Assembly: GCA_030632745.1 (NCBI GenBank)
Contig: DAOVUE010000117.1
Span: 1 to 5,910 of the forward strand
Source of the DNA: Pseudomonadota bacterium
GTDB taxonomy: Bacteria > Pseudomonadota > Gammaproteobacteria > GRL18
Reading direction: 5' to 3'
Length of the DNA: 5,910 nt
The translations under genes and the position numbers were made by a program. Numbering within the stretch: position 1 is the stretch's first letter; each line of letters begins with the position of its first letter. A model generated the notes under the pieces. That model had not been told where the DNA came from. It saw nothing but the letters and a program-made list of their open reading frames with translations, and did no database searches. Of this stretch, positions 1-5,779 are shown one piece after another.

Positions 1-6
1 ATTTAG

Positions 7-35
7 TTAGAAGTTTATAAGTAATTTGATACAAT
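7..35 (+). promoter_or_regulatory. Possible sigma-70 promoter for hemD
   Basis: An extended -10 element, TG at 27-28 followed by TACAAT at 30-35, lies 17 bases after a weak -35-like TTAGAA (7-12; three of six consensus bases). Transcription would begin near 42, leaving a leader of about 70 bases before the hemD GTG. All three + frames contain stop codons within the first 20 bases, so the leader does not continue an upstream gene in this window. This is a pattern match only; hemD could also be read from an upstream hemC transcript that lies outside the window. Confidence 0.35.
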
Positions 36-113
36 CAATGCTTATATTAATCGTCAGTCAAGTTTCTCAAAGATGAGCGAGTTAGGCAGCGACGAAAATA
101 CATTCGAGTCTTA

Positions 114-893
114 GTGACTCGTCCCGCTCATCAGGCAAATGCGTTGAGTCAAATGATTATAGAACAAGGCGGTCAGGCTGTTTTATTCCCGGTAATAGAA
201 ATTAGTCCTATGCATCTTTCAAATACTGCATCAGCTATGCTGAAGCGCCCGGAGAAGATAGATTTTATTATTTTTATCAGCCCTAATGCGGTGCAGTATG
301 GGGTTGCAGAACTGTTTTCATCAGCTGTTGTTGAGCGAGATGAAGTTTTTGAACATATAAAATTAGTAACGATTGGTCTGGCCAGTGCACGAAAATTAAA
401 ACAGCTGCTTGGAAGAGAAGCGGATATCTATCCTGTAGAGCGATACAATAGTGAAACCTTATTGGCACATAAGGGCTTAAATAAAACATCAGTAAATAAT
501 AAACAAATTATTATTTTTAGAGGGCATGGAGGAAGAGAGTTGCTGGCTGACACCTTAAAACAGCGTGGCGCAAAGGTTGACTATGCTGAAGTGTATCAAC
601 GTCTCAAACCAAAATATGATGTTCAGGATCTGGATGCAGTCTGGCAAGATAAGAGACCTGATATTATTACCATCACCAGTAATGAAGGCTTAAATAATCT
701 GCTTGAAATAGTACATGAGATGCCGGGGCATAAGTATGATAAACAATTAAAGCAGACGCCTCTGGTCGTTGTTACAGAAAAAATGCGTTTAAATGCTCAG
801 GCACTGGGTTTTAATAAGGTTATTGTCGTGCCTAAGGCAAGTAATGAAGATTTAGTGGACGGTCTTATTCAGTGTTATAGTTCAATGCTATAG
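114..893 (+). CDS. hemD: Uroporphyrinogen-III synthase (HemD)
   Basis: HemD converts hydroxymethylbilane into uroporphyrinogen III, inverting and closing ring D, in the cytosolic pathway to haem, sirohaem and other tetrapyrroles. The family signature is clear: VTRPAHQA at the very start, FISPNAV (54-60), IGLASA (87-92), the strongest block FRGHGGRELLADTLKQRGA (135-153) running into VYQR (160-163), and ITITSNEGL (185-193). The length of 259 residues is normal. The start is doubtful. GTG at 114 is the only standard start codon in the frame, but it begins inside the conserved first strand. The frame stays open back to 51 and codes IRVL directly before VTRP, as expected of the family. The true start may be a non-standard codon (ATT at 102), or an ATG at 73 may have been put out of frame by an indel. 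No good ribosome-binding site is visible. hemX and hemY, common partners, do not follow. The stop codon lies in a short tandem duplication. Confidence 0.95.
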   Translation: MTRPAHQANALSQMIIEQGGQAVLFPVIEISPMHLSNTASAMLKRPEKIDFIIFISPNAVQYGVAELFSSAVVERDEVFEHIKLVTIGLASARKLKQLLGREADIYPVERYNSETLLAHKGLNKTSVNNKQIIIFRGHGGRELLADTLKQRGAKVDYAEVYQRLKPKYDVQDLDAVWQDKRPDIITITSNEGLNNLLEIVHEMPGHKYDKQLKQTPLVVVTEKMRLNAQALGFNKVIVVPKASNEDLVDGLIQCYSSML

Positions 894-900
894 TTCAATG
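876..900 (+). repeat. 12-bp direct repeat (13-bp period) over the hemD stop
   Basis: TATAGTTCAATG occurs at 876-887 and again at 889-900, a tandem duplication with a 13-base period. The second copy supplies the TAG stop of hemD (891-893). With one copy removed the frame would read Ser-Ser-Met-Gly and stop at a TAA, so the duplication hardly alters the protein's C-terminus. Confidence 0.9.
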
Positions 901-925
901 GGCTAAACGCTCTGAAAACTATCCT

Positions 926-950
926 GACAGCACCTGGGACTGCTGTCTTT
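926..950 (+). terminator. Hairpin between convergent genes, possible terminator
   Basis: GACAGCA (926-932) and TGCTGTC (941-947) form a perfect 7-bp stem around an 8-base loop, 33 bases after the hemD stop and about 50 bases past the stop of the convergent reductase gene. Only a short T run (948-950) follows on the + strand, and on the - strand a TTTT comes several bases later. It is therefore a weak candidate for intrinsic termination, possibly acting in both directions. Confidence 0.4.
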
Positions 951-997
951 CCAGCTGTTTAAGCTCGCCTCAAGGATGGTGAACGCTCGTAAGAAAT

Positions 998-2005
998 TTA
1001 CTGATCATTGGCAAAATCAAAAGAATCATAATAGAAACTTGCTGGATTCATACCCTTAGTTTGAAATTCTTCCTTTGCAGCAATAATCATCGCCGGCGGA
1101 CCACAGGTGTAAATATCAAAGGGCTCCAGGTTGTTAAAATCATCGAGTACTGCCTGGTGAACATAACCCGTTTTACCAGACCATGCAGCATCTTCATCAG
1201 ATAAAACCGGGGTATAGTGAATATTCTTGTTTGAGGCTATCCATTTTTCAGACAGTTCGTTCAGATAGAGATCGGCTTTTGTTCGTGCGCCCCAATAAAG
1301 ATGGACTGTACGGGTTATTTGTTCTTCAATAAGATGTTCTATAATACTTTTTATGGGGGCGAAACCCGTGCCGCCTGCGACTAAAATAATATCTCTGTCG
1401 GAGTCTTCATGAAAGAAGAAGCTGCCGTGCGGTCCTTCAATACGCATCAGATCTTTAGCCTGCATGGAATTAAACACTTTGGGTGTAAATAAACCATTGT
1501 CAACCAGGCGAATATGTAATTCAAGAAACTCATCATTATGGGGAGCATTGGCAATAGAAAAACTACGATGACGTCCATCCTCTAACAAGATATCAATATA
1601 TTGTCCGGGTAAAAATTGTAAGCGTTCAGATGCAGGTAATTTAATAAAAAGCTGCATAACATCATCGCTAAGAAGATTCATTTCCTGTACACGGCAGGGT
1701 AAGGTTTTTATTTCAATAGCACTATCAAGATCAATTTCATCGACTTCGATCACTAAATCCGAGTCTGGCATTGCAGCACAGAATAGCGCTAAATTTTCTT
1801 CCTTGTCGTCATCTGAAAGTGCGATGGGATCATCTTCATAGTGCAGATCACCAGCTAAAACCTTACCTTTACATGAACCACAAGCACCATTGCGGCAGCC
1901 GTAACGAAGATTGATGCCCTGTCTCAGTGCAGCATCAAGAACTGTTTCATTAGATTCAACATAAAACTGATGTTCATTAGGCTTAATTTGTACTTGATGA
2001 CGCAT
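998..2005 (-). CDS. [2Fe-2S] ferredoxin-FAD/NAD(P)H oxidoreductase
   Basis: This is a soluble one-chain electron-transfer protein of 335 residues. The N-terminal plant-type ferredoxin domain (about 1-90) has all four cluster ligands: C37, C42, C45 and C76, in the pattern Cx4Cx2C then C 31 residues later. A ferredoxin-NADP reductase-like module follows. Its FAD part (about 100-200) carries RSFS (147-150), the RxYS-type flavin motif. Its nucleotide part (about 205-335) has GGTGFAP (211-217) and YTCGPPAMI (299-307). The architecture matches the reductase components of dioxygenases and phenol or toluene hydroxylases, and proteins commonly labelled CDP-6-deoxy-glucoseen reductase. No deoxysugar or oxygenase genes adjoin it, so that label should not be taken as function; partner and substrate are unknown. 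The ATG is well supported by GAGGT (2011-2015) five bases upstream. It converges on hemD and diverges from the DUF5610-type gene. Confidence 0.9.
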   Translation of the reverse strand: MRHQVQIKPNEHQFYVESNETVLDAALRQGINLRYGCRNGACGSCKGKVLAGDLHYEDDPIALSDDDKEENLALFCAAMPDSDLVIEVDEIDLDSAIEIKTLPCRVQEMNLLSDDVMQLFIKLPASERLQFLPGQYIDILLEDGRHRSFSIANAPHNDEFLELHIRLVDNGLFTPKVFNSMQAKDLMRIEGPHGSFFFHEDSDRDIILVAGGTGFAPIKSIIEHLIEEQITRTVHLYWGARTKADLYLNELSEKWIASNKNIHYTPVLSDEDAAWSGKTGYVHQAVLDDFNNLEPFDIYTCGPPAMIIAAKEEFQTKGMNPASFYYDSFDFANDQ

Positions 2006-2010
2006 GAATT

Positions 2011-2015
2011 ACCTC
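2011..2015 (-). promoter_or_regulatory. Shine-Dalgarno site of the reductase gene
   Basis: On the - strand GAGGT lies five bases before the ATG at 2005. This spacing fixes the reductase start with confidence. Confidence 0.75.
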
Positions 2016-2030
2016 AACCATTAATTGTAG

Positions 2031-2070
2031 AAAATGGGATATATTAAAAACCGTTAATATATCTCATTTT
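2031..2070. promoter_or_regulatory. Large dyad (17-bp stem, 6-base loop), possible operator
   Basis: The arm AAAATGGGATATATTAA (2031-2047) is matched in reverse complement by 2054-2070 at 16 of 17 positions, the remaining pair being G-T, with AAACCG between the arms. It sits in the divergent region, 26 bases upstream of the reductase ATG and 113 bases upstream of the DUF5610-type gene. A plausible - strand promoter (below) overlaps its right arm, with a predicted transcription start near the centre. That placement suits an operator bound by a dimeric or tetrameric regulator. It might instead fold as RNA; neither flank has a T run typical of a good terminator. The regulator is unknown. Confidence 0.55.
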
Positions 2071-2084
2071 GGATAGAATGAAAA
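2056..2084 (-). promoter_or_regulatory. Possible sigma-70 promoter for the reductase gene
   Basis: Read on the - strand, TTTTCA (2079-2084; four of six -35 bases) is followed after 17 bases by TATATT (2056-2061; five of six -10 bases). Transcription would begin near 2049, about 44 bases before the reductase ATG. The -10 lies inside the right arm of the dyad, so protein bound there could block RNA polymerase. Confidence 0.4.
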
Positions 2085-2099
2085 GTGATGAATGGAAAA

Positions 2100-2134
2100 T
2101 AATAGTGAAAACTAATAAAGAAAAGTAATAGTGA
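2100..2134 (+). repeat. TAATAGTGA direct repeat in the divergent region
   Basis: TAATAGTGA occurs at 2100-2108 and 2126-2134, starting 26 bases apart, just upstream of the putative promoter of the DUF5610-type gene. The two copies could be regulator sites, but in AT-rich DNA chance is a fair explanation. Confidence 0.4.
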
Positions 2135-2150
2135 GACGCTAATACACTTG

Positions 2151-2158
2151 TATATTAT
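2151..2158 (+). promoter_or_regulatory. Possible -10 region for the DUF5610-type gene
   Basis: TATATTAT contains two overlapping -10-like hexamers (TATATT and TATTAT) 25-30 bases before the start codon, a suitable distance. No good -35 element stands 16-18 bases upstream, so if real the promoter probably depends on an activator or another sigma factor. Confidence 0.3.
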
Positions 2159-2175
2159 AGATTGTTAAAAAAGTC

Positions 2176-2180
2176 AGGAG
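2176..2180 (+). promoter_or_regulatory. Shine-Dalgarno site that bears on the start choice
   Basis: AGGAG lies three bases before the ATG at 2184 and six before the ATG at 2187. The second spacing is nearer the optimum, so the second of the two adjacent ATG codons is probably the main start; the protein differs by a single Met. Confidence 0.75.
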
Positions 2181-2183
2181 CTT

Positions 2184-3500
2184 ATGATGGATACAGCATT
2201 TTCAGGAAATACTACACTATCAAATGTGTTAAATAAACCGCAGCCGTTGTATTCCGCTCTTCGTCTACAACAAAATTCTGTGACAAATTCTCCTGCCTCC
2301 AATCTGAATGATGACGTTTCAATTGGCATATTGACTCCTGAAAAGACACAAGCCTTATTAAATCGTCACATTGCAGATAAACTGAAACAGCGTTTCGCTG
2401 ATGAAGGCATTGAACTAAAAGGTCTTCAGGCTGATGACTTCACACCTGAAAAAGTGTCTGAGCGTATATTAGGCTTTGTTTCCGGACGTATTTTGTCTGA
2501 ACAGGATACCGATAAACAAGCTGCATTAATGGCACAGGCAAGGGAAGGTATAGAACAGGGCTTTGCTGAAGCTAAAGACATTTTAGACAGTCTGGATGCA
2601 CTCAATGGTAAGGTGAAAGAGGATATTGACTCAAGCTATGATTTAATTCAACAGGGATTAGGACGTCTGGCAGAGCAAATTAATGCGGCTTTGCCTGATG
2701 ATAGTGATTTTGCTGATAGTGACTCTGCTGATAGTGAAATGAGTGTCGATCGGGTACAACAAGCCTCTCTGCAAAGCAGTTATTCCCGTGAGGAAAATAC
2801 ACAGGTTAAAATTACCACCAGAGACGGTGATGAGGTGCTGATTAATTTATTCAAGCAGCAAAGTGCTCAATTGACACAGAATGTTTCTCGTAATGAAGAG
2901 GGTGAGACTTATAGAAATTCAATTGGTGCTTCACGAAGCATCTCTGCAAGTACCGGTTTGTCTTATCAGGTGCAGGGTGATTTAGATGAAGATGAACAAA
3001 AAGCTATTGATGATCTGTTGAAGGAAGTGGCCAAAGTATCGGATAGTTTTTTTTCAGGTAATGTGCAGAAGGCATTTAATCATGCTATGAAAATGGATTT
3101 TGACAGTGAAGAGCTAACCCGCTTTTCACTCAATATGGACTATCAGGAATCCCGTCAGTTTGCTATTAGTACCTATAGTGACTATCAGTCTCAACCGCAA
3201 CAGGAATCAGGTCAGGAACCTGCTGCACAGGCCGGTCTGAAAGATATGAGCGATTTTATTAAACAGATGGATCATTTATTACAAAATCCTTTTGCATTGT
3301 ACAAATTTGCACAGCCGGAACAGGGTATTGGTCAGCTAGTTAAAGAAATGAACCAGTTATTACATGCTGATGAAATAAAGCAACTGGAGAAAGACTCGTC
3401 TTCTTTATTGGATTCACTACTTGAACAGCTGAAAACTTATCATAATAATGGCAATAGTACAGGCAATGACAATGAAGTTTCTGCTACTGAGGTTTTTTAG
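2184..3500 (+). CDS. DUF5610-type protein of unknown function
   Basis: The function is unknown. The N-terminal part (about 50-165) resembles the DUF5610 domain as I recall it: LTPEKTQALLNRHIADKLKQ (50-69), DFTPEKVSERILGFVSGRI (85-103), then a helix-rich stretch with QGFAEAKDILDSL (125-137). An acidic DS-rich linker follows (172-186). A strand-rich segment comes next, KITTRDGDEVLINL (209-222). A second conserved-looking region (about 258-320) has QGDLDEDEQKAIDDLLKEV (264-282), FFSGNVQKAFNHA (289-301) and LTRFSLNM (311-318). The C-terminus is Gln- and Ser-rich with amphipathic helices. I see no signal peptide, membrane segment or catalytic motif. The 438 residues include no Cys and no Trp, as is common in exported filament-type proteins, but export is only a guess. 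It seems to be a single-gene unit with its own leader; the next gene on the same strand starts 108 bases later. The DUF5610 assignment comes from memory of the motif and needs a profile search. Confidence 0.85.
   Translation: MMDTAFSGNTTLSNVLNKPQPLYSALRLQQNSVTNSPASNLNDDVSIGILTPEKTQALLNRHIADKLKQRFADEGIELKGLQADDFTPEKVSERILGFVSGRILSEQDTDKQAALMAQAREGIEQGFAEAKDILDSLDALNGKVKEDIDSSYDLIQQGLGRLAEQINAALPDDSDFADSDSADSEMSVDRVQQASLQSSYSREENTQVKITTRDGDEVLINLFKQQSAQLTQNVSRNEEGETYRNSIGASRSISASTGLSYQVQGDLDEDEQKAIDDLLKEVAKVSDSFFSGNVQKAFNHAMKMDFDSEELTRFSLNMDYQESRQFAISTYSDYQSQPQQESGQEPAAQAGLKDMSDFIKQMDHLLQNPFALYKFAQPEQGIGQLVKEMNQLLHADEIKQLEKDSSSLLDSLLEQLKTYHNNGNSTGNDNEVSATEVF
2700..2737 (+). repeat. Three GATAGTGA copies, 15-bp period, inside the DUF5610-type gene
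   Basis: GATAGTGA begins at 2700, 2715 and 2730, in frame. It encodes an Asp-Ser-Asp/Glu unit repeated every five residues (173-185, DSDFADSDSADSE). This in-frame minisatellite forms the linker between the two helical regions, so copy-number changes would lengthen or shorten the linker without breaking the gene. Confidence 0.75.
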
Positions 3501-3517
3501 GTGTACAGGGTGTACAG
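3500..3517 (+). repeat. Tandem 9-bp repeat GGTGTACAG
   Basis: GGTGTACAG occurs twice head to tail (3500-3508 and 3509-3517), beginning at the last base of the DUF5610-type stop codon. Each unit contains the palindrome TGTACA. The following intergenic stretch (3518-3608) is AT-rich, with small palindromes at 3526-3538 (AAAATA-T-TATTTT) and 3535-3544 (TTTTGCAAAA). I see no convincing intrinsic terminator, and no strong promoter with a correctly spaced -35 and -10 for the next gene. Confidence 0.8.
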
Positions 3518-3608
3518 GACAAATAAAAATATTATTTTGCAAAAAAGGCAAGACCTGATAAATTTTCTTTGCTAGACTGAATCTTAATAAATTCAATTTG
3601 GATAGTAT

Positions 3609-4511
3609 ATGACAAAATCACAGGATCTTATCTTTAAGCAAGGCAGCCGTATTTTTGGTAGTAAAGATATTCATTTAATCCAGCAGACTTTCAAGTCATT
3701 CCCCAAATTATCACAATCAGAATTAATTGAAACCGTCTGTGAACATCTGGATTGGCTAACTTCGTCAGGGCTTCCAAAGAGAACAGCCTGCAAAGCATTG
3801 CTTATCCAGATGGAGCAGCAGGGATTGCTGCAATTACCTACCACACGCAGCAAAGGTGCTGTCAGTCGTCCGCCGCCGGCAAAAACTTCACAAACCGATA
3901 CACCTGAAACTCTTGAGCTTTCACTAAAAGACATTGCTCCTGTTTATGTTGAGCCTGTGACTAGCGATAAAGAACGACATCTGTGGAATGAGTATATTGA
4001 ACGGTATCACCCATTGGGGTATAAACACCCCTTTGGTTATGCCATCCGTTATTTTGTCCGTGCAAAGGATCAATATCTTGGCTGTATTATGTTATCAGGT
4101 GCTTCACGCGCTATAGCGCCGCGTGATCGCTGGATTGGCTGGAAGCCGGAACAGCGTAAGGCTAATTTATCCTGGATAGTGAATAACTCACGCTACCTTA
4201 TTTTCCCCTGGGTTAAAATCCCTCATCTGGCGAGTCATGTCTTAGGTCAACTGGCTCGCCGGGCTGCCGATGACTGGAATGAACGCTGGGGATTTCGTCC
4301 GCTTTTATTAGAAACTTTTGTTGATCCAGCTTACTTTTCCGGTGTTTGCTATCAGGCCGCCGGATGGGAACTTTTGGGCGAAACCACCGGAAGAGGTCTG
4401 GCACAACCCGGTAAAACTTATACCAGCAGTCCCAAGCTGATTTATATCAAGCCCATTTCTAAAAAATGCCAGTCATTACTGTGCTCCACATTGCAAGGAA
4501 GAACCGACTGA
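3609..4511 (+). CDS. Stand-alone DruA-like (DUF4338) protein
   Basis: This 300-residue protein belongs to the DUF4338 family, now named after DruA of the Druantia anti-phage system. The biochemical activity of the family is not settled. Residues 34-77 look like a helical N-terminal region ending in ACKALLIQMEQQGLLQLP (60-77), as in many members. A variable Pro/Thr-rich linker (78-105) follows. The main domain has YHPLGY (133-138), RDRWIGW (172-178), NLSWIVNNSRYLIFPWV (186-202), LASHVLGQLARR (207-218), LLETFVDP (233-240), FSGVCYQAAGW (243-253) and GETTGRG (257-263). The length suits an intact single-domain member. The ATG has a weak GGA-type site (3600-3602). No DruB, DruC, DruD or helicase DruE adjoins it: the neighbours are the DUF5610-type gene and convergent moeA. 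Stand-alone copies are common in the family from what I recall, and may be mobile, defensive or neither. I found no terminal inverted repeats around it. Confidence 0.85.
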   Translation: MTKSQDLIFKQGSRIFGSKDIHLIQQTFKSFPKLSQSELIETVCEHLDWLTSSGLPKRTACKALLIQMEQQGLLQLPTTRSKGAVSRPPPAKTSQTDTPETLELSLKDIAPVYVEPVTSDKERHLWNEYIERYHPLGYKHPFGYAIRYFVRAKDQYLGCIMLSGASRAIAPRDRWIGWKPEQRKANLSWIVNNSRYLIFPWVKIPHLASHVLGQLARRAADDWNERWGFRPLLLETFVDPAYFSGVCYQAAGWELLGETTGRGLAQPGKTYTSSPKLIYIKPISKKCQSLLCSTLQGRTD

Positions 4512-4546
4512 TGAGTGAATTTAGCCGCTTAGGATTATCCAGATAA
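4511..4546 (+). CDS. Tiny 11-codon ORF overlapping the DruA-like stop
   Basis: An ATG overlaps the TGA of the DruA-like gene (ATGA arrangement) and opens an 11-codon frame, MSEFSRLGLSR, ending in TAA at 4544-4546, immediately beside the moeA stop on the other strand. The ATGA overlap would allow translational coupling. The peptide is far too short to assign. MS-F--LGLS is reminiscent of the start of DEAD-box helicases such as RhlE, so a gene remnant is conceivable, but chance is at least as likely. Confidence 0.2.
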   Translation: MSEFSRLGLSR

Positions 4547-5779
4547 TTAGAAAAGCTTAAATGGGTGGACAATTACTTTATCGCCAGGCTGAACGGTTTC
4601 ACTATCGTGTTCAAGATAGATAAAACAATTGCCTTCACTCATTGAACTGAGCACTCCGGAACCCTGCTTGCCACTGCTTTTAACTATTAATCCCTGCTGT
4701 GGATCCTGCTCTAAAATACCCCGCTGGATTTCAGTTCGTCCTGCCATCTTGCGTAACGGGGAGGCACAATTAATTTTAATATCCAGCAGATCAGCGTTTG
4801 AGTGTCCCATTAATAATTTAATGGCAGGCCTGACAAAATACATAAAGGTGACCATGACGGCAACCGGGTTTCCGGGTAAGCCAAAGAAGTGCGTATTATT
4901 AATGTGCCCGAAGGTTAATGGTCTGCCTGGTTTTAAATGTAGTTTATTAAAATAGCTTTGTCCCAGTTCATGCAGGCATTGTTTAATAAAATCGGCCTCA
5001 CCCACAGAAACTCCGCCGGATGTAATGATCATATCCGCTTCGGCGGCTGCTTCAGTCAGTGCTCTGTTAATGGCTGATTTATTATCGGGTACGACTCCCA
5101 TATCAATTACTTCAACACCCAGATCAGATAACATACTGCTGATAGTATAACGATTGCTGTCATATATCTGGTTTCCATCCAGAGTTTCGCCAATGCTGCG
5201 AATCTCATCGCCACTGGAAAAAACAGCGGCTCTAAGCTTACGCTTTACTTTTAAAGAGGCGATTCCCAGTGAAGCTAATACGCCTAAACGGGCTGCGCCG
5301 ATAGTCTGACCTGCAGCTAATACCACACTCTGCTTAGCAATATCCTCACCAATATTTCTGATGTTCTGACCTTTGCGGATATCCGCATTGATTTCAATAA
5401 ACTTATCATCATCCTGTGTCGGACTCAGGGTGACTTTTTCCTGTTCAATGACGCTATCAGCATTTTCCGGTATTTTTGCTCCCGTCATAATTCTTATACA
5501 TTCACCCTCTGATAATGCCTGTTCAAAAGGATGTCCTGCAAAAGAAGTGCCTATATTCTGTAGTCTCTTTTTTCCATTTTCAGGTATATCTGTGGAATTT
5601 AATGCATAACCATCCATGGCTGAATTTTGGTAAACAGGTACATTAATGGGTGAGATAATGTCTTCAGCCAGAGTTTTTCCCAGGGCATTGGGTAGTATGA
5701 TGGTCTGATGATTATCAAGTGGTTTAATATGTGATTTTATGACGCTGAGAGCTTCATCAACAGTAAGTATAGTATTCAT
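4547..5779 (-). CDS. moeA: Molybdopterin molybdotransferase (MoeA)
   Basis: MoeA inserts molybdate into adenylylated molybdopterin, releasing AMP and forming the molybdenum cofactor in the cytosol; it acts after MogA or an equivalent adenylyltransferase. At 410 residues it is full length. Family motifs run throughout: NSAMDGYAL (52-60), EGECIRIMTGAKIP (91-104), SSGDEI (188-193), QIYDSNRY (204-211), TSGGVSVGEADF (253-264), KPGRPLTFG (283-291) and FGLPGNPVAV (299-308). Residues D56, T99, E192, D232, D263, K279 and K283 fit the positions expected for the acidic and lysine active-site residues of the E. coli enzyme (my alignment by eye). The C-terminal domain (about 330-410) is complete. The ATG at 5779 is the only credible start but follows an A-rich stretch without a clear Shine-Dalgarno site. 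No other molybdenum cofactor gene is visible, although the region upstream of moeA is cut by the window edge. Convergence with the DruA-like gene leaves only 35 bases between them. Confidence 0.97.
   Translation of the reverse strand: MNTILTVDEALSVIKSHIKPLDNHQTIILPNALGKTLAEDIISPINVPVYQNSAMDGYALNSTDIPENGKKRLQNIGTSFAGHPFEQALSEGECIRIMTGAKIPENADSVIEQEKVTLSPTQDDDKFIEINADIRKGQNIRNIGEDIAKQSVVLAAGQTIGAARLGVLASLGIASLKVKRKLRAAVFSSGDEIRSIGETLDGNQIYDSNRYTISSMLSDLGVEVIDMGVVPDNKSAINRALTEAAAEADMIITSGGVSVGEADFIKQCLHELGQSYFNKLHLKPGRPLTFGHINNTHFFGLPGNPVAVMVTFMYFVRPAIKLLMGHSNADLLDIKINCASPLRKMAGRTEIQRGILEQDPQQGLIVKSSGKQGSGVLSSMSEGNCFIYLEHDSETVQPGDKVIVHPFKLF

Noticed and set aside
283..489. 68-codon - strand frame opposite hemD
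   Set aside because: It falls inside the strongly supported hemD reading frame and shows no independent coding evidence.
2102..2737. ATAGTGA as a shared regulatory motif in the intergenic region and the DUF5610-type gene
   Set aside because: The same short string also turns up inside other genes, for example hemD near 448 and the DruA-like gene near 4177, so it is not specific to this region.
3671..3934. 87-codon - strand frame opposite the DruA-like gene
   Set aside because: It is antisense to the N-terminal region of the DruA-like gene, with a Ser- and Cys-rich product. The + strand gene explains this DNA.
3500..4546. The DruA-like gene as cargo or transposase of an insertion sequence
   Set aside because: I compared the left flank (3500-3608) with the reverse complement of the right flank (4512-4546) by eye and found no terminal inverted repeats or flanking target duplication. 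moeA is intact up to its stop.
4629..4955. 108-codon + strand frame opposite moeA
   Set aside because: It lies wholly within moeA, which has all family motifs. The Cys- and Pro-rich product is typical of an antisense shadow.
5373..5609. 78-codon + strand frame opposite moeA
   Set aside because: It is antisense to the conserved N-terminal part of moeA and has no ribosome-binding site or recognisable motif.
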